This document shows, piece after piece, positions 12,711-14,991 of a stretch of DNA of 14,991 nucleotides; the first letter of the stretch is position 1, and each line of letters starts with the position of its first letter. The translations under genes and the position numbers were made by a program. The notes under the pieces are model-generated. The model did not search any database. It was given only the letters and a program-made list of their open reading frames with translations, and was not told where the DNA came from. Where the stretch lies: assembly GCA_006226265.1 (NCBI GenBank), contig SBHH01000093.1, forward strand, positions 1-14,991, given 5' to 3'. Source of the stretch: Alphaproteobacteria bacterium (lineage in GTDB: Bacteria > Pseudomonadota > Alphaproteobacteria > Sneathiellales > Sneathiellaceae).

Positions 12711-13535
12711 TTACTTACCGGTGAATCTAGGCGCGCGTTTTTCGAGGAAATGGGCGACGCCTTCCTTGAAATCCTCGCTCTCAAAACTTTTTAGCATTTC
12801 GGCATTTCCGATGGCCACGGCTTCCGCAAGGGACTGGAACTGTGCGTTATAGACCTGTCGCTTCATCACTGCCATGGAGCGGGGGGAGACATTCTGCGCG
12901 AGGTCAACAGCATAAGAGAGCGTGGCGGGAAGCAGGGTATCCGCATCATGAAGCTGATTGACAAGGCCGAGGGAAAGCGCTTCCTCCGCCCCGACTTTCC
13001 GGGAGGAGAGCAGGAGGTCGAGCGCGGCGGAATGCCCGATCAGGCGTGGCAGTATCCACGAGATGCCATGCTCCGCAATCAGGCCGCGCTTCGCGAAGGC
13101 CGTCATGAAAACGGCGTCACGGCTGGCGAAGCGTATGTCGCAATAAAGCGCAATCACCATGCCGAGCCCGGCGGCAGGGCCATTGATCGCGCCGATTACC
13201 GGTTTGCTGAGCGCCGGAAAATAGGAATATTGCGTCTGAAAATCGGCCGCGACCGCAACATTGTAGGGGCGCGTGCCATAAACGGCGTCGGGATCGCGCT
13301 TCTCGGATCCATCCTCGATTCCGCTTAAAAGGTTCATATCCGCGCCCGCGCAAAATCCGCGGCCTGCACCGGTCAGAACAATGACGCGAACCGTATCGTC
13401 CTGTTCAGCTTTTTCCATCGCTTCCCGGACTTCGCGTTCCATGATGCGGGTCCAGGCATTCAACTTGTCTGGCCGGTTCAGAGTGATGATTGCAACACCG
13501 TCGCGATTTTCAAGCGTGATATGTTCCTGTGGCAT
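12711..13535 (-). CDS. Enoyl-CoA hydratase/isomerase (crotonase) family protein
   Basis: This protein has 274 residues, normal for the crotonase fold. Oxyanion-hole segments are visible: GFCAGADM (residues 60-67) and INGPAAGLGMVIALYCDIR (117-135). The second catalytic acid of hydratases is kept as Glu155 in GLIAEHGISWILPRLIG. The first (Glu144 in rat mitochondrial hydratase) is replaced by Val127, so a plain two-glutamate hydratase is unlikely. Isomerase, hydrolase or other acyl-CoA chemistry is possible. I start at ATG 13535 because GGGGGAAG precedes it; an in-frame ATG at 13562 would add nine residues without such a site. It heads the operon with the alpha/beta hydrolase 14 bases downstream. 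A good promoter candidate lies at 13580-13609. Confidence 0.92.
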   Translation of the reverse strand: MPQEHITLENRDGVAIITLNRPDKLNAWTRIMEREVREAMEKAEQDDTVRVIVLTGAGRGFCAGADMNLLSGIEDGSEKRDPDAVYGTRPYNVAVAADFQTQYSYFPALSKPVIGAINGPAAGLGMVIALYCDIRFASRDAVFMTAFAKRGLIAEHGISWILPRLIGHSAALDLLLSSRKVGAEEALSLGLVNQLHDADTLLPATLSYAVDLAQNVSPRSMAVMKRQVYNAQFQSLAEAVAIGNAEMLKSFESEDFKEGVAHFLEKRAPRFTGK

Positions 13536-13579
13536 GGCTTCCCCCGTCGTCCTGTTTTTCATTTTTAATTGACTTTGAA

Positions 13580-13609
13580 ATAATAACGCAAAATCCGTAC
13601 GCCTGTCAG
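13580..13609 (-). promoter_or_regulatory. Candidate sigma-70-type promoter of the crotonase operon
   Basis: On the minus strand CTGACA (13604-13609) is followed after 18 bases by TATTAT (13580-13585), about 45 bases before the crotonase ATG. Both hexamers are close to consensus. No transcript evidence is available. Confidence 0.45.
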
Positions 13610-13649
13610 GAAATATGCCGAAAGGACATATTTGCTCGGGAAAATTCCG

Positions 13650-13700
13650 CTCGATTGGTTAAATCACAATCCTCCGTTGTCGCCGCACACTCGATTGATT
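13650..13700 (+). repeat. Two near-identical 11-base direct repeats 40 bases apart
   Basis: CTCGATTGGTT (13650-13660) and CTCGATTGATT (13690-13700) differ at one base and are spaced exactly 40 bases start to start, close to four helical turns, in the divergent region between the crotonase operon and the hydrolase at 13807. TTGACA at 13699-13704 overlaps the second copy. They are candidate regulator-binding sites. Otherwise I see no gene in 13563-13806. Confidence 0.4.
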
Positions 13701-13806
13701 GACATTACAGGTAATTTTGCCGAGATGGTTCTTCACTCTCCTGTCTGGAATTGGTAAAATCCGCAATTGCGCATGATATTCTATGGATGATCCGCGAGAG
13801 GTGAAA

Positions 13807-14991
13807 ATGAACAAGAAAAACCTATCCTCCACTGCGGAAAAGACTGGTGATGCTGCGGGCCGGAATTCAGGCAACCGGGTTGATGGGTTGCGGCCCGATG
13901 CGCCGGAACTGGCGGCGCCGGGCCCTTATGCAATCGGTGTCCGGACACTTCAGCTTCTCCACCAGGATCAGGTCGATATCCTGAATGTCGTGCCTGGAAA
14001 GCCACTGCCGTGTTATGACCGGCCTCTCACCGTTGAAATCTGGTATCCTTCGAACAGCGAAAAGCGGGGCGGGGTATATGAGAATGTCTATATCCGCGAT
14101 GGCCGAACGCAAGTCTCCCTTTATGGTCAGGCGGTGCGGGATGCCGATCCCGTGGAGACGGACCGGCCCCTTCCATTGATCATTATTTCGCATGGCTATC
14201 CCGGTAACCGCTTTCTGCTGAGCCATCTTGGGGAGAAGCTTGCGTCACATGGTTATGTCGCCATTGCCGTCGATCATACCGACAGCAACTATCATGACAA
14301 GGCGGCCTTCGGCAGCACGCTCGTCAACCGGCCGCTCGATCAGAAATTTGTCCTAGATGAGATGGAACGTCTTTGCATCGATCCCGAGAGTTTTCTGCAT
14401 GGCTTGATCGATACATCGAAGACAGGTCTGATCGGCTACTCTATGGGCGGGTACGGAGCGATCATCACGGCGGGCGGCGGTGTTACCGAAGCGGGCTGCG
14501 CGCTGGAGGGCGGCGCGCCGGAAGGCACCCTTGAGCCACATCTCGCGGGCAGTTCAACCCATGAAGCCCTGCTCGACAGCCGGTTCAAGGCAATAGTCTC
14601 CATCGCCCCCTGGGGATTGCCGCGTGGCATGTTTGATAAAAAAGGTCTTGCCGGTATCCGAGTCCCTATTTTCTTTATCGCCGGCAGCGTCGATGAAGTG
14701 GTCGGTTATGAGGACGGTCCCCGGAAGTTCTTTGAAGATGCGGTGAATGTGGATCGCTATCTGCTGACGTTTGAGAATGCCGGTCATAATGCCGCCGCCC
14801 CGATCCCGGCACCGGAGGAATCCTTTGTGCCCGTAGATCATCTCGACTTCGTGCCCTTTGCCCATTACGCCGATGCGGTCTGGGATAGCTTGCGCATGAA
14901 CAATATTACCCAGCATTTCGTTGCGGCCTATTTCGGCCTGCATCTGAAGGGCGATGAGAAATTGCAAGAATATCTCGACCTCACGCCGGTT
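13807..14991 (+). CDS. Dienelactone-hydrolase-like alpha/beta hydrolase (3' end outside window)
   Basis: ATG 13807, with GAGAGG five to six bases upstream, opens a frame that continues past the window end (395 codons visible). After a hydrophilic N-terminus it reads RPDAPELAAPGPYAIGVRT, then VEIWYPS. The hydrolase core has an oxyanion SHGYPGN (His129), nucleophile elbow GLIGYSMGGYG (Ser212), acid in FIAGSVDEVVGY (Asp296) and catalytic His327 in ENAGHNAAAP. This is a complete Ser-His-Asp set of the dienelactone-hydrolase / platelet-activating-factor-acetylhydrolase-like group, acting on esters or lactones. No clear signal peptide is seen, so it is probably cytoplasmic. It is divergent from the crotonase operon and may share its control region. 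Substrate unknown. Confidence 0.88.
   Translation, partial: MNKKNLSSTAEKTGDAAGRNSGNRVDGLRPDAPELAAPGPYAIGVRTLQLLHQDQVDILNVVPGKPLPCYDRPLTVEIWYPSNSEKRGGVYENVYIRDGRTQVSLYGQAVRDADPVETDRPLPLIIISHGYPGNRFLLSHLGEKLASHGYVAIAVDHTDSNYHDKAAFGSTLVNRPLDQKFVLDEMERLCIDPESFLHGLIDTSKTGLIGYSMGGYGAIITAGGGVTEAGCALEGGAPEGTLEPHLAGSSTHEALLDSRFKAIVSIAPWGLPRGMFDKKGLAGIRVPIFFIAGSVDEVVGYEDGPRKFFEDAVNVDRYLLTFENAGHNAAAPIPAPEESFVPVDHLDFVPFAHYADAVWDSLRMNNITQHFVAAYFGLHLKGDEKLQEYLDLTPV

Noticed and set aside
1..14991. CRISPR arrays, tRNA/rRNA genes, insertion sequences, prophage genes or toxin-antitoxin pairs
   Set aside because: By eye I found no regularly spaced repeats, no tRNA cloverleaf or rRNA sequence, no transposase or integrase motifs, and no toxin-antitoxin-like gene pair in the window.

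Overview
The window is about 15 kb of moderately GC-rich bacterial DNA. It is most likely from an alphaproteobacterium with versatile acid/nitrile/ester catabolism. That assignment is an inference from codon use and gene families (PAS_5-type PAS protein, B12-riboswitch-controlled CbiM permease, CaiB/BaiF transferase, HD-GYP-like protein). No rRNA, tRNA, transposase or CRISPR array is visible.

Layout, left to right. 1-5201: the 3' end of a KduD-like SDR dehydrogenase runs tail-to-tail into an MFS transporter. A small protein with a glyoxalase-superfamily-type N-terminal domain follows, then a MATE exporter and a complete acetyl-CoA acetyltransferase (thiolase) that ends at a clear rho-independent terminator. 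5214-6725 (minus strand): a three-gene operon made of an unrecognised 59-aa Cys-containing ORF, a badly damaged CaiB/BaiF CoA-transferase pseudogene and an intact NADPH-dependent FMN reductase. 6726-6992: an AT-rich divergent control region. 6993-7757: the first ~50 codons of a pyridoxamine-5'-phosphate-oxidase-like gene, joined to a nitrilase that has lost its catalytic-Cys region. 7764-9348: a LysR regulator divergent from a carboxymuconolactone-decarboxylase/AhpD-like gene. 9433-10223: the first ~115 codons of an alpha/beta hydrolase, joined out of frame to a collapsed HD-GYP-like phosphohydrolase. 10245-11700 (minus): a PAS_5-type protein, then a CbiM-like cobalt permease led by a cobalamin riboswitch. 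11800-13535 (minus): a crotonase/alpha-beta hydrolase operon. 13807-end: a dienelactone-hydrolase-like alpha/beta hydrolase cut by the window edge.

The intact catabolic genes (SDR, thiolase, crotonase, CMD-type, FMN reductase, several alpha/beta hydrolases, importer and exporter) look like a loose accessory catabolic neighbourhood, not one defined pathway. The central 4.5 kb (5759-10223) is decaying: four or five genes have lost internal segments, and the joined pieces keep their orientation.

The most interesting signals are the 59-aa CGCGG-containing ORF, AT-rich motifs shared by the two divergent control regions at 6790-6904 and 8685-8730, the candidate kissing-loop expression platform of the B12 riboswitch, a perfect 15-bp inverted repeat inside the 3' end of a hydrolase gene, and the clustered deletion scars. 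I did not find a convincing new multi-gene system.
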